Assembly: GCF_963422355.1 (NCBI RefSeq)
Contig: NC_085098.1
Coordinates: 948,621 to 1,012,620, forward strand
Length of the DNA: 64,000 nucleotides
DNA from: Corticium candelabrum
Lineage: Eukaryota > Porifera > Homoscleromorpha > Homosclerophorida > Plakinidae
Reading direction: 5' to 3'
Shown: positions 25,130 to 36,540 of the stretch, piece after piece
How positions within the stretch are numbered: position 1 is the first letter of the stretch
How the letters are laid out: each line of letters starts with the position of its first letter
Notes under the pieces: model-generated
What the model was told of the DNA's origin: nothing
The model's database searches: none
What the model saw: only the letters and a program-made list of their open reading frames with translations
Program-made: the position numbers and the translations under genes

Positions 25130-25400
25130 AATAAACTAATTATTGATAAGTACTCAGAACGGGAAACTCATGCAACAACATACATTTGCATACAACTTTA
25201 AATTAATTAATTAACAATTAATAAAACGGGATATCATTAAATGGGATATAACTCTAAACGAAATTCTTCATGAAAATTCTTCAGATATACACTTGATAAT
25301 AGATTAGAACGGAATAATGAGATATAGTTCATGAATGCATACTAAACAATAAATTAGTAACTAACTAATAATAGTAATAATATATATAAGTGAAATCAGT
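25130..25400 (+). mobile_element. family A repeat, partial copy
   Basis: Blocks CAGAACGGGAAACTCATGCA, AAACGGGATATCATTAAATG and ATATAACTCTAAACGAAATT match the body of family A in the forward orientation. No 5' or 3' end is seen. Together with the inverted copy at 21.83 kb it brackets the RT relic and purine tract. Confidence 0.6.
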
Positions 25401-28330
25401 TGCCTGGTGTACTCTGCTGTCTCAATATTGTCCAAAAGGCGGGGCTTAACGGCGAAGTCGACCAATTCTCAAATACTGACACGGAGACGAAGGCTGGATA
25501 TGGAGATTCACACTTCGACGTGCGATCTCACTGTTGCTGGAGGTTAGAAAGGCTTTTATCGAGTATTCATATGTTACATGAACACCGACGTCTCCGGCAT
25601 CGGTTGGGCATTTCCTGTTCGGAAAGTTGTGAGGTCACCATCAATCGGTTGAAAATGGAACCTAAGTCCAAGGTCGAGCGAATCAGGAGGCTGGAAAAGA
25701 ATCGTAAGAGACTTCGCCAGAACCGTTTGTTTCAACGACATGCTGGACGGTTTTACAGAGAGTTGGGTAAGCAGGCTATCCAGGTCACTTCCCCGCCATC
25801 CGAGTCTGAGATCGAGCAGTATTGGAGTGGTCTCCTAGAAACTGAGATACATCACAATGAGTCTGCCTTCTGGCTGAGACGTCAAACCGATGGCGAGACG
25901 CACCGGAAAGATGAGCAGCAGTGGTTACCTATCTCAGACAATGAGGTCACATGGTGTCTCAAAGGATGGGAAACTGAAAGTTTTCTGGTCCAGACAAGGT
26001 TGATGGCTTTTGGATCAAGCGTATCAGTGTCTTCACACTGATCTGACTCGTAACTACAATCTGCTGGTTTAAAATCCAGACTCTGTACCCGACTGGTTGT
26101 TTCAAGAAACAACCACTCTGATTCCTAAGAATGACAAGACTGACCAGGCCAAAAATTACCGGCCTATCATGTGTCTGTCTGTCTTCCATAATACCGTCAC
26201 CTCAGTCATCAGGCAGACGATTGCAGGGCATTTGGTTCAGAGAAACCTCACGGCTCCGGAGCAGAAGGGTTGTCGACAGGGATATTTTGGTACAAAGGAT
26301 CAGCTGTTGATCAACAAGCTGCTTACCGAAGACTGTAAGACCAGGAACAATTAGAGCTTGAGCATGGTTTGGGTGGACTACCAGAAAGCCTATGACAGCG
26401 TGCCACAGAGTTGGCTGCTCCAATGCCTTCAGATGCACAAGATCAGTCCAGTCTTGTGCCGGTTCCTGTCACGTGTGATAAAGAGTTGGAGGACATCGAT
26501 AGTGCTTTCTTGCTGGAACAGTACGATCAAGACAAGGCTTATGCAGATCGAGAGGGGTATTGTTCAAGGCGACTCACTTTCTCCACTTCTCTTCTGTATG
26601 GCCCTCAATCCTCTGAGTAAGGAGTTGAACAGAACCGGTTACGGCTACCGGATGACCACTGGGCATGGTGAAACTGCCAAACATCAGCTCATCAGTCATC
26701 TACTTTACATGTATGATCTGAAGCTGTATGGCAGAAAGTCTGATCAGTTGGATGGCTTGTTGGACACGGTGCGTATCTTCTCTGATAACATCCAGATGAA
26801 GTTTGGTCTGGACAGATGTGCTGTTGCACACTTTCTCGATGGCAGGCTACCTGGACACAACTCTGGAGTGACGTTATGAAAAACGGACACCATCAACTGT
26901 CTGGAACCGAGTCAAGTCTGCAAGTACTTGGGTGTAGATGAGAGTAACGGTATTCAGCACAGTATGATGCAGGAGAGACTCCGTCGTGAGTACTTCCGCA
27001 GAGTAAAGGTGGTTCTTCGGACTGAGTTGTATGATCAGAACAAGATTCTAGCCATCAATGTGTTTGCACTACCGGTTCTCACGTACAGTTTGGCGTCATT
27101 CATTAGGGGTGCACGGACCTGCAGCAGCTCAATCGACGAACCAGAAAGCTCCTCTCTATGCACGGTGTCCACCATCCTTCTGCAGACGCTGACCGACTGT
27201 ACGCTCCTTGCAGTGATGGGGTACGGGGTTTCAACAGATTGAGTCGACACATCAATCTTGTATTGTGAGACTGAACTGTTAACAACCTTGCTGACAGTTC
27301 TGATCCTTTCATACAGATGATACGGGAGTGTGACTCCGGAAGATCTTCACACTCGATCAAGCGCATGGCTTGTCGCTTTACTGCACAGCTGCGGAGGAGT
27401 CTTGCTTCAAAGGACAATTCGCAGAGCTTACACAGGAATACATCCATCTTGGTTGAAGGTCGCATCGAGCAAGCGCCTGAAGCAGATGCGAGACATTACC
27501 TTACGTGTTGCAGTTCTCTTTGTGTGCGGTCCTAGAGCGGAAAGCCTATGCATGGGCAGTATTGCCGTCTCACTGAGCAACCGCCTGTGGACACGAAAGA
27601 GACCTACGGATGGCTAAAGGCAGCGAATCTTTCTGCTGCAACCGAGAGACTGGTTGTTGCTGCTCAAGACCAAGTTCTTCGGACTCGGTACTATGAGCGC
27701 AAGATTCTACATCGTGATGTCAGTCCTACTTGCTGCATGTGCAGTGTAGGCCTGCAAACAGTCGACCACATCGTGGCAGGCTGTAGTGCTTTGGGATCGA
27801 TGGACTACACTGATCGACACAATCAAGTGGCCTCCATTATTCACTGAGATGTTTGTTGCCATTTTGGGGTTCCAGTGGAGAGCAGATGGTACCGGCATCA
27901 TCCTGATAGGCTTGTGGAGACGGATGACATTACTATGATGTGGGATACCACCATCCCCACTGCAAGGAAGATTAAAGCCAATCGTCCAGACATCTGTCTC
28001 AGAAATAAGAAGACAAACACTTGTCTTTATATTGATATCAGCTGTCCTGCTGATGGCAACATTGGCAAGAAACATGCTGAGAAGTTGGCGAAGTAAAGCG
28101 ACTTGCGAGTGGAGATAAGCCGCATGTGGCATTGTTGAACACTGGTGGTTCCGTGGTCTTGGGAGCTTTGGGCACAGTGCGCGGAGGTATTGCACGGTGG
28201 CTGGACATTATCCAGGTCATCACAACCTGCAGCACGTACAGAAAACAGTATTTATGGGATTTACTCGGATCCTTCGTAAAGTCATGTCTTCCTTCTAGAA
28301 GGCCGTGATGGTCTAAGTACTTCTGAAGAA
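25400..28330 (+). pseudogene. broken non-LTR reverse transcriptase with restriction-like endonuclease domain (copy 2)
   Basis: A basic N-terminal stretch (RIRRLEKNRKRLRQNRLFQR, 25680-25740) precedes an ESEIEQYWSGLLETEIHHNE segment. The RT core follows: TTLIPKNDKTDQAKNYRPIM (about 26110-26170), MVWVDYQKAYDSVPQSWLLQ (26361-26420), IVQGDSLSPLLFCMALNPLS (26550-26620), and LLYMYDLKLYG, where YMDD is expected (about 26700). A Cys/His cluster CCMCSVGLQTVDHIVAGC lies near 27730. An endonuclease-like block near 27980-28060 gives RPDICLRNKKTNTCLYIDIS. Several stops and frame changes, and loss of the second catalytic Asp in the YMDD box, mark it as dead. It is a different lineage from copies 1 and 3. 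Confidence 0.82.
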
Positions 28331-28439
28331 GGGTTTGCTTCCGGTACTTGTAATAGACTTTACAAACCAGACTGACCTGGTTGAGTACGACATAATAGAA
28401 TTTGCAAACATTAGTAATATTAATAGCTTAATAATTAAT

Positions 28440-28476
28440 AGCTATTATGCCCGTGCGGAGTACGGGATGGTGGGCT
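28440..28476 (+). mobile_element. 3' end of a family A element (hairpin plus CTAG)
   Basis: The stem CCCGT..ACGGG with the short loop GCGGAGT (28449-28467) is followed by ATGGTGGGCTAG. A new family A element starts at once after the CTAG, so two elements sit head to tail. Confidence 0.6.
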
Positions 28477-29480
28477 AGTCTCTATCTAGAAAGAAGAGCT
28501 GTCTGTCCGTCTGTCTGTCTGTATGATGCCACCCGTATCTCCGTCGTCCCGGGTCCAATCTCCGCCGAATTTGGCTCGCGCACGCCGAAACGACACAGGT
28601 CAAAAGTGAAGCTGTCGTCGTCTTCCGGACTTCTTCCCAGGACGACTCGATTTCCTGCCCATCGAACCCGCCTCCACTCGCGAGCGAATACGTCTATGGA
28701 TCGAAGGGCGCGAGTCGGATCTCCATCGAAACTGCCGTTTCTGAACTTCGGACAGTACGCATGGAGCGTGTCGTTTATTGCGGGCGACGTCGAAGAAGGC
28801 AATATATTTTTTAGTATATCAGGGTCTTGAGAAAATTCGCCTACTCTTCGTTTGTCCCTGTACATGCATCTAATAGTTGCCACACTCGATTCGCCTGTTC
28901 TCCGCAACCGCAACAACGTCTTCAAAGTGACGACAATCAACGAGACTGTCGAAATTGCGCGAGTCAGGCGAGTCGTGACTTGGTATATATACGGGAACAG
29001 ATTATTCGTGTGAGTACGTAACTGCATGTGACTTCTTAGTTCCTGTTTCCCAGATATATATAGCTGCCATCTTCGATGCACCTGTTCCCTGCAACGGTAG
29101 CAACGTCTACGTCTAGCGGGACTGTCAAATTAAGGAAACAATACATGGGTAAATAGCTGCACGTGACTTTCATGTTCTTGTGCTCGGATATATCTATTTC
29201 TGAACGAGATATTTCGAAACGGAACACTCGGTTACATTTTTGTTTGTGCTAGATAAAGTAACAATCAATAATCATAATCTAATTAGTACGGGCAAAGAGC
29301 GGGATCTCATTTTCTTCTCAAGTGAAACAGGTCAGTCACACTAGCTAGATAACGTTACGACTTTCAAACTGACGAACGGGATAGTATCTGTTGATCTATA
29401 ATTTATAATACTAGTAATGCAACCAGCCCAAACAAGCAACGGGTTCTGTACCGGTGTAGACTTTTAATTAATTAATTAAG
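28477..29480 (+). mobile_element. Helitron-like non-autonomous repeat, family A, copy 2
   Basis: It begins TCTCTATCTAGAAAGAAGAG and a CTGTCTGTCCGTCTGTCTG tract. It carries AATTTGGCTCGCGCACGCCG near 28568 and TGTCGTTTATTGCGGGCGAC near 28769. A decayed 3' end lies near 29425-29450 (CAGCCCAAACAAGCAACGGG). Long frames on both strands (28447-28830 plus; 28482-29081 minus) follow the repeat and also appear in other copies, so I do not call them genes. Confidence 0.55.
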
Positions 29481-30134
29481 TGTATTAGTGATTAACTTTA
29501 TTTATTAGTCAATTAGAAACTAATAAAAGTGGGCTTGTTCATAAAAGTGGGCGTGCCATATAGCATCGTGAAGTGTAGCTACTCCCATTTCTAGAGGTAA
29601 CGCTACGCACCCTTGACCTAAGTCTTCTTTGTTCTCTTCTAGGTTAAGGCACTTCGCCATGTGACTTAGATAAGTTCCGCCTTAACTAAGTCTGTTTCGC
29701 TCGATGATCACGTGATGGTTGTGCACGCATCACCAAGTTGTTGATTGTCTAATGCTGTTTTCTGAGGCAAGCCAGAAAGACAGCGAAGGCGCGTCGCCTG
29801 GTTTGACACTGTTTGCGGCAGTGTCCCTTGGGGTTAAAAGTGCTGGCGGGAAACGTAAACTTCCCGGCAAAGTCCCGGTAGAGCAACGCTTTGTCACGTG
29901 CATGGCCTACTAGACGTCGAATCTACGTTTGCAGCGTGAACGGTCATTACCAAACTTGAACGCCTTTACTGGCTAATTAGCTAAGTCTTTTTACGCTAGT
30001 TAAAAGTACGTTTCAGTGTGAACGCACCTAGAGGACTGAACAAACTAAACTGATAATTGATTGCCCGATTCGGATTATGAACGCTGGAATCGGTTAATTA
30101 AACGCCGGATTCGGATGATTGAACGCAAACTACT

Positions 30135-30776
30135 ACATTAATTAAAGCTGTGTTTACAGACATGCACCATCGCTTCCACAGGTATTACTGGGTGAGTTTT
30201 CTGTCATGAAACCACGATTGCAAAAAAATTACGAATCTAGACGCTGCTTGTAACATCTATCTAAGATCTTATACAAAGCGACTATCGTTTCACGTGAACG
30301 CAATTAAAGTCCGTAGGTAGCTATATAGTTGAAGAAGTACATGCAGTAACGAGAGTTATCACCAACATATCGCATTTTGGCTAGGCAGTGATATAATATA
30401 TTCCCCTAGAAAGCTAACATGTCGTACGCCAAGCAAGCGATTGTCATCAGTTGAAGACAAGTAAGTTCTGTTGTTTATTTTCGACAAGGCCTGGAACATG
30501 AATTACCGCTGTTCTGGTAAAAACATTTTTCTAAACGTTTTTCGTGGATCTGATTGGCAGATCATTTATGCAATGTCTCTGGTTGGCATGCAAGACAAAT
30601 ATGGCAAATACTGCTCGTTGATTGGACTGCATTGAGGGTTTGGCACATTTTTTAGCGTGACAGACATAGCCAGCTAACCAGCCAGCCACACGCATAATCA
30701 CCAACCGGAAGTCAGTTCACATCTACATTTATAGTGCACTCCTCGCTAAGTCGCGTATCCTGTAAAAAGTCTCGTT

Positions 30777-30845
<69 letters not shown>

Positions 30846-31250
30846 TTATAGCGGCAACCAGTAATTAAAGTTGTGTTTACACCGACGCTTCCACGACAAT
30901 TCGCCTTCTAAAAACCACGAGTGGACTGTCGCGAACAATTATAAATGTAGATCTACTATGTTTCCTTGAAGCGCGTTACTTGTAAAATTTATAACTTATT
31001 TAGAATTCTAGAAAGCGGCTGTCGTTTCGCGTGGCCGATATGTCCGTAAAAAGTCTCGTTGTCAAAGTACTGCTATACAGTAGCGAGAGTTATCACATAC
31101 CATATCGGTCGTGGTAACCGTGTAATTGTCTTGGTAAAATATTTTCATGAACGTTTCGCGCATTTGATTGGCTGTTCGTCCATTGTGTGTGTTGCCGTGC
31201 CACGTTAAAACGAAAATACTTCTCCGTGATTGAGCAATTAACACACGAAG
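30135..31250. repeat. diverged direct duplication flanking a TA run
   Basis: About 30135-30650 and 30865-31250 share blocks in the same order: ATTAAAGCTGTGTTTACA / ATTAAAGTTGTGTTTACA; CTATCGTTTCACGTG / CTGTCGTTTCGCGTG; CAGTAACGAGAGTTATCAC / CAGTAGCGAGAGTTATCAC; CTGATTGGC / TTGATTGGC. The TA microsatellite lies between the two copies. They may be copies of one dispersed element. Confidence 0.65.
30781..30842. repeat. TA microsatellite
   Basis: About 31 TA units between the two duplicated segments. Confidence 0.95.
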
Positions 31251-32764
31251 CTTCGCACATTTCTGAAGCTTGACAAAGGTATCCGGCGTCCCCTCAACCG
31301 TACGAGTCGATTTCCTCTTTAGCATTTGACCGTTTCAGATTTAGAGACTTTTCGCACTTCTACAGCGAAGTACTCAGTCTGTTGGTGGACACAGACGTCT
31401 GATTTAATTAATCTAGACGATTAGCTCGTATTGCTAATTGCCGTGCAGATTCCATGCCTCTAGGTTTCTCTAAACGTCGGACTGTATATACATATGGTCA
31501 AGCCTGAGAATAGGTCGATTTATGTCATCTTCATTTTCTAATTCCGTATTGTTCTTGGTCAACAATTAGAAAGAAGTGCACTCCCTGGAGAATTGCCGCC
31601 CTTGTAAATTAATTCTGAAAAGATTGTTTCAGAGCTAACAAAGAATAAACATTTGCAAAGCCAGCAGTCTAGACATTGGTCATTGCATGAGCCACAGTAA
31701 AACTGATCTTTCATATTGTGTTTCGCGAAACTGAAAATGATCACACGGTATATGAGTATGGGCGATAGTCTTGCTGGCATCTTTCGCAACTCTAGATGGT
31801 ATGACCGCGGTCCTAAAATGCATTGGGGTCTGAAATGATATATTTCTAGTTATAGAAGTTAGTTGCTCATTTTCTTTCTTATGAACTGAAAAAAACCAAA
31901 TTTATATAAGTTTGTGTACACATAAGGGAGAAGAACAACGGAGCAAATGCTGCTGTTTATATGGCTCCTAGAGAGATCTCATTTTAGTATTACATGTCTG
32001 AAGACTTTACTTTAACCATCCTTGGGGTTTCACCGCGTTACTTGAATTTGAAACGGGTGTGATAAACAGAGTACTCGCTATTCACAAAATTAGTTTGTGT
32101 AAATCACAGCAATAGCTAAAATGGAATGAATATTATACAGTAAGTCAAATTACAATTAGTCACAAACTATTTTTGTAGATTTTTGTAGTGCCAGTCAACT
32201 ACGCTGATAGATACCCAACACTTAAATAGCTACTAGCACATGGTTCAAATATTTTTTAATTTACAATTGATACTAAAACATAAAGTTTATTACAGATATC
32301 TATACTATAGTTATGTGAGTACATTGTCAACCAGAATACAATTGTGTACATACGAGTGCGTGTTCTGATAAGAAATTTGTTGCGTTCAGTGAATTTAGTA
32401 AATACTTTCTTATCAGCCATTGTAATACCACAGTGTAAGCTATAAGACTGTTGGGCTTGCTGATTGTACTATTATTTAAACGAAAGGTGCGTGCTTGATT
32501 ATTGATATTTAACTTAATATGAGCTCTAATAGGGTTTTGGAATTTACGAGATGTTGCAGCCGGCTCTCTAATATAAGTGCATGATCTATGCTTATTAGTG
32601 TGCACTTTTCAATGTTTTAACTTATGTATAATAGAAATTGTTACCATTAACTTAGTGTGAGCAATTGGATATATTTGACTTTGTTAGTGCTGTCAGTTGC
32701 TGAGTGTTTCAGAAGAGAAAACGAGATCTTCTGCCATTGAAATGCGTTTGCACTTGCAGCTTAG

Positions 32765-32767
<3 letters not shown>

Positions 32768-32801
<34 letters not shown>
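32768..32801. repeat. TA microsatellite
   Basis: About 17 TA units, downstream of the 3' end of the minus-strand IL-17-like gene. Confidence 0.9.
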
Positions 32802-32805
<4 letters not shown>

Positions 32806-32949
32806 AATCACAATATTGAATTTTAATTAAAGAAGTTATGTTTTAAAACATTTATGAATTTAGACATGCAGATGTGCGTTATATTCAAACAAACTACAAC
32901 ATTTATGTGATTTCTACTATCGCTAAATAGAATAATTTGTTAACAACAG

Positions 32950-33498
32950 TCAATGTTTCAATTCACACTTGCTCTTTAGTTTGCATCCTGTGTGAATAAC
33001 CTCGCTGTCGTCCCATCTCCACTGCTCTGAGTCGTTGCCTTCAGCGTCTTTACAGTCAAATCGTCTTAGGACGTGTATGGTGTTTTTCTTCGTCTTACAA
33101 ATGAATGGATCTGTCCACTTTGTTTGAGTCCCACATTCGACTTGATAAATGACGGGCGGATACCTGTTTCTGTCAAATGTACATATTACTCTTGGCTTGC
33201 ACAAGCGAGTGTCCGTGTTATCTTCTGACATTCCTTTGTATACATCTAGATACGCCTGGTCAGTGTCTCTAGATTCACAAGAGGCTGCTTCAATGTAGCT
33301 GCTATTTCGAAAGGTTACCAGCTGAGTGATAGCTGGTTGTGTTTTAAACAGATTTTGAGAAGGAAAGTCTTTATCCATCTGGTAGGCTCGAAACCACGAG
33401 CGAAGAGTCACGAGTGCCAGAGGCTTGCACGATTCATTCTCTGATGAACAAGAGTTTACGCAGAAGAAAATGAAGATTAGTGCCGTTGCGGTCACCAT
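32950..33498 (-). CDS. secreted cysteine-rich protein, interleukin-17-like
   Basis: A single-exon frame of 182 residues from the ATG at 33498; 33 open codons upstream lack an ATG at their start. MVTATALIFIFFCVNSCSS is a good signal peptide. The C-terminal half matches the IL-17 fold signature in order: DRNRYPPVIYQVEC (residues 109-122, compare the family's R-Y-P-x-V-I-x-x-A-x-C), HVLRRFDC (142-149, family VLRR..C), a Trp pair at 160 and 162, and HTGCKLKSKC (169-178, family GC-x-C). Cys 100, 106, 122, 134, 149, 172 and 178 could form the cystine-knot-like pairs. The stretch between residues 24 and 95 is unlike known IL-17s and has two NxS/T-type sites. IL-17 proteins are dimeric ligands of SEFIR receptors in barrier immunity. 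Assignment rests on motif spacing; another cystine-knot family is the alternative. Confidence 0.65.
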   Translation of the reverse strand: MVTATALIFIFFCVNSCSSENESCKPLALVTLRSWFRAYQMDKDFPSQNLFKTQPAITQLVTFRNSSYIEAASCESRDTDQAYLDVYKGMSEDNTDTRLCKPRVICTFDRNRYPPVIYQVECGTQTKWTDPFICKTKKNTIHVLRRFDCKDAEGNDSEQWRWDDSEVIHTGCKLKSKCELKH

Positions 33499-33560
33499 TA
33501 TTACCGTGGACTCTCTCAAGCGAATTGTGAACGAGGTATATGTACGTTTCTTTATACATC

Positions 33561-33570
33561 CAGTATATAA
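33561..33570 (-). promoter_or_regulatory. TATA box upstream of the IL-17-like gene
   Basis: The minus strand reads TTATATACTG, about 65 bases upstream of the chosen ATG. That distance fits a short 5' leader. Confidence 0.45.
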
Positions 33571-33599
33571 GTTCAAATGAGGGAAAGTAAGGGACAAGC

Positions 33600-34489
33600 A
33601 ACGTATACGCTACTGAAAGTAAGGGAACGCTTGTTCAGCATTTTATCCGCTTGCTCCAGAAAGGGAGCGACTTACCACTCACAAAATTAGGTTGTAATCA
33701 ACATTGTATCATCTGACAACCATGACATAATTTACGTAGTTGCCTAGATGTACATGGCGTACGACTATTCTACACAATTTGTCCATGCTCTCATGGAAAG
33801 TCACATATAGACCGCATGGCAACGCATAGATGGCGGAACCGGTTGTGCTTACCCGTGTATGACCGGACCACTTTCAAAAAGTAAACTTTTGCCATGCAGT
33901 CACCTACTATAGAGTATATTTTCGGTTTACAGGTGATGAAATATGCAATATATATGTTGACACAGTCTGCTGCGCACAAGATATTCGAGTTCATCATATT
34001 GCCAGTGTGCATGTTCAATCGTAATATCGTTGTCGCAAGTGTTAGTTTTTATATTATTAACTGATAAAAACTGGTTAACGCGCGTTAATTAATTACGCAT
34101 ACTTAACGCGCGCTAGCCTAACACTGCATTTGCTTCCCCGCTTCTGCTGAATGCTAGTTGGTCTAAGAAGTTCACAAAAAACAACTTGACAATACTGACA
34201 AATCGAATTTCTAGTCACAGCTTTGTACTTGGTAACGCAAAATTTTTAATGTAATATCTAGCATTGTTTGGTATTGGTAGCAATTAGTCTACTTTAGACA
34301 ATCCGATTATCTCGAGTGTACTGTTGGATTAGGTAATACGTCGGACTATCCATTACAGGAGCAAATAGTCTATACCCAAACCCTTCGGAAGATAACGATG
34401 TCGCCGACAATTCTTTCCAAAGGTGTGCCAATGCTATTGCACTTACGATTTCAGCACTACGATACTCGATATCTGAAATGAGTTTACTT
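33600..34489. other. non-coding stretch
   Basis: No gene is recognised. It includes a GCGCGTTAATTAATTACGC-type palindromic tract near 34080-34110 and no coding motif. Confidence 0.4.
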
Positions 34490-34562
34490 ATTGCCGATCG
34501 TAGCGAGGCTTCTAATCCGGGTCTCACAACAGAAAGGGGCGTGTTCCTATATGAGAGCTCTC
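34490..34562 (+). repeat. dispersed repeat, family D (pair with 52810-52893)
   Basis: TTGCCGATCGTAGCGAGGCT, CTTCTAATCCGGGTCTC, ACAACAGAA and GGGCGTG..CCTATA occur here and, slightly changed, at 52810-52893. Each copy ends directly at a simple repeat: TA here, GT there. Confidence 0.7.

Positions 34563-34564
<2 letters not shown>

Positions 34565-34614
<50 letters not shown>
34565..34614. repeat. TA microsatellite
   Basis: About 25 TA units between the family D repeat and the third RT relic. Confidence 0.95.
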
Positions 34615-34619
<5 letters not shown>

Positions 34620-34644
34620 CGGAAAGCTTAATGAGACCATTACT

Positions 34645-36298
34645 TCTTGGTTGGTTGGCGCACCGCTCATAGCTCTTTGAAAGAAATGTGGCGATGTGTG
34701 CCCTATTGCTGTTGGAGAAGTACTAAGGAGGTTAGTTAGTCGTGTTTGTTACGCTGCTGTGCGACCACGTCTTCCAGATATACTTCTATCCTATGGCCAA
34801 GTGGGAGTTGGAGTGAAGGGTTGTCTAGAGGCCGCTATACATTCTGTTCGGACATTTATTGAAAAGAATAGCTTAATTAAACAAGGATATGTGTTATCTA
34901 AAAATTGACATGAAAACCATGTCACAGAGAATCTTTCCTGCAGCGGTTACAAGTAGAATTTCCAGATCTATTTGCATGGGCTAGATGGTCTTATCAATCT
35001 GCAGGAGAGCTAAGGTTTGGCCAAAACCATATTTCTTCTAGGGCTGGTGTGCAACAAGGAAACCCTTTAGGTCTTCTACTTTTTTCACTTGTTGTTCTCG
35101 AGCTTTGAGATGATATTGGAAACAGGAGTGACATTCAATTGTCTACCTAGTATCTTGATGACGGCACATTCATCGGTAAGACAGACTCTGTTTCCAATTT
35201 CTGAGTCTTATGATCTCCAAGCAGGGCCAGATCCAGAAGGGGGTTCAGGGGGTTAAAACCCCATCTTTTCCAATAGGCGGGGTTCAATAATTTCATATAA
35301 TTTCATTATAAAAGAGAAAATTAGTAATGCTATAAATAACTGCTAACGGTAAACCCCCTCTTTCAAAAATTCCTGGATCCGGCTCTGCCAAGGGTCCAGC
35401 CTTTGGCCTTCAACTGAACCTAGAGAAATGCAAAATCTTTTGGCCCTCTGGTGACCAGTTGTTTCATGACTTTCACGCTGAGATACTTAGAAGTGGGTCT
35501 TCTTGTAATGCAGGAATAGAGTTCTTGAGTACACCATTACTTGGCTCTGACTATTACTTTGCAGAATTCTTTAGCAAGAAAGTGGACAAAGTTCTGATGG
35601 CGCAGGAACTAATTGTAGATCTTAACAATCCACAAGTAGAAATTCAGTTATTAAGAAGTTGCCAAAGTATTTGCAAACTCAACCATCTTATTCGCACAGG
35701 CCTCAGTCACATGGTCAGTGACCAACTTTCTCGTTTTGACCTTGGGATGCAAAGGTCTTTATGCTATATAACACGCTCTTCCATCTCAAACTTGGCATGG
35801 ATGCAAGCTTCTTTGCCAATACGTTTAGGAGGTCTTGGCTTACATTCTGCTCAATCTTCGGCTGCTGCTGCTTTTGTTGGTAGCTGTAAGGCAAGCCGTC
35901 AGTTTGTTAATCAGCTATTAAGCTATTCTTCTAAATATTTATCATCAGGATTAGATAATGCTTCTTCTACTTCTACAGTGGATATGGTTGAAATTCAGGG
36001 AGAGGTTGTGATAAAATATTTGCTTTGTCGGCAGTTATCGAGTGTCCTTCCAGCCACTTTTCCGATCTTTCTGTTGCTTCACAAAATTATTGTAGTCACA
36101 CCTTGACAGAATTCAACTGCAGGCTTTGAAACAATAGTGTAGCATCAGAGTCAGAGCGAGGATCAATACAGTGTACTATAGCTTCTCCTTATGCTGGAGC
36201 TTGGTCAAGGGCAACACCAAACAGAAATTTCGGCCTGGCCATGCTTCAGCATAAATTTATAGTTGCCATCAGGTTATGGTTGGGCATTCCTATATTTC
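34645..36298 (+). pseudogene. broken non-LTR reverse transcriptase (copy 3)
   Basis: It reads VCPIAVGEVLRRLVSRVCYA (34694-34750), then YGQVGVGVKGCLEAAIHSVR, then frame-broken palm sequence with GVQQGNPLG-like GVQQGNPLGLLLFS (about 35046). A later intact frame (35459-36106) gives SLPIRLGGLGLHSAQSSAAA, and finally YAGAWSRATPN and [12 protein letters not shown] (36200-36295). It is then cut by a long TA run, so the endonuclease domain is missing. A 166-base MITE sits inside at 35222-35387. Closely related to copy 1 and inactive. Confidence 0.8.
35222..35387. mobile_element. 166-base MITE inserted in the RT relic
   Basis: Ends are CAGGGCCAGATCC and, reverse-complemented, CAGAGCCGGATCC (11 of 13 match). 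The flanks carry a direct CCAAG (35217-35221 and 35388-35392) that fits a target-site duplication. Skipping the element restores a continuous RT frame, showing it arrived after the RT. No coding capacity. Superfamily uncertain. Confidence 0.8.
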
Positions 36299-36536
<238 letters not shown>

Positions 36537-36540
36537 CATC

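Larger units (their letters stand above)
29481..32949. other. non-coding stretch with duplicated segments and TA runs
   Basis: No gene is recognised. It holds a diverged direct duplication (see 30135-31250) and TA microsatellites at 30781-30842 and 32768-32801. The 76-codon Cys-rich minus frame at 31559-31789 and the 92-codon frame at 32327-32605 are not supported by any motif. Confidence 0.5.

Noticed and set aside
28482..29081. 199-codon minus-strand frame
   Set aside because: It follows the family A repeat, which recurs elsewhere with the frame broken.
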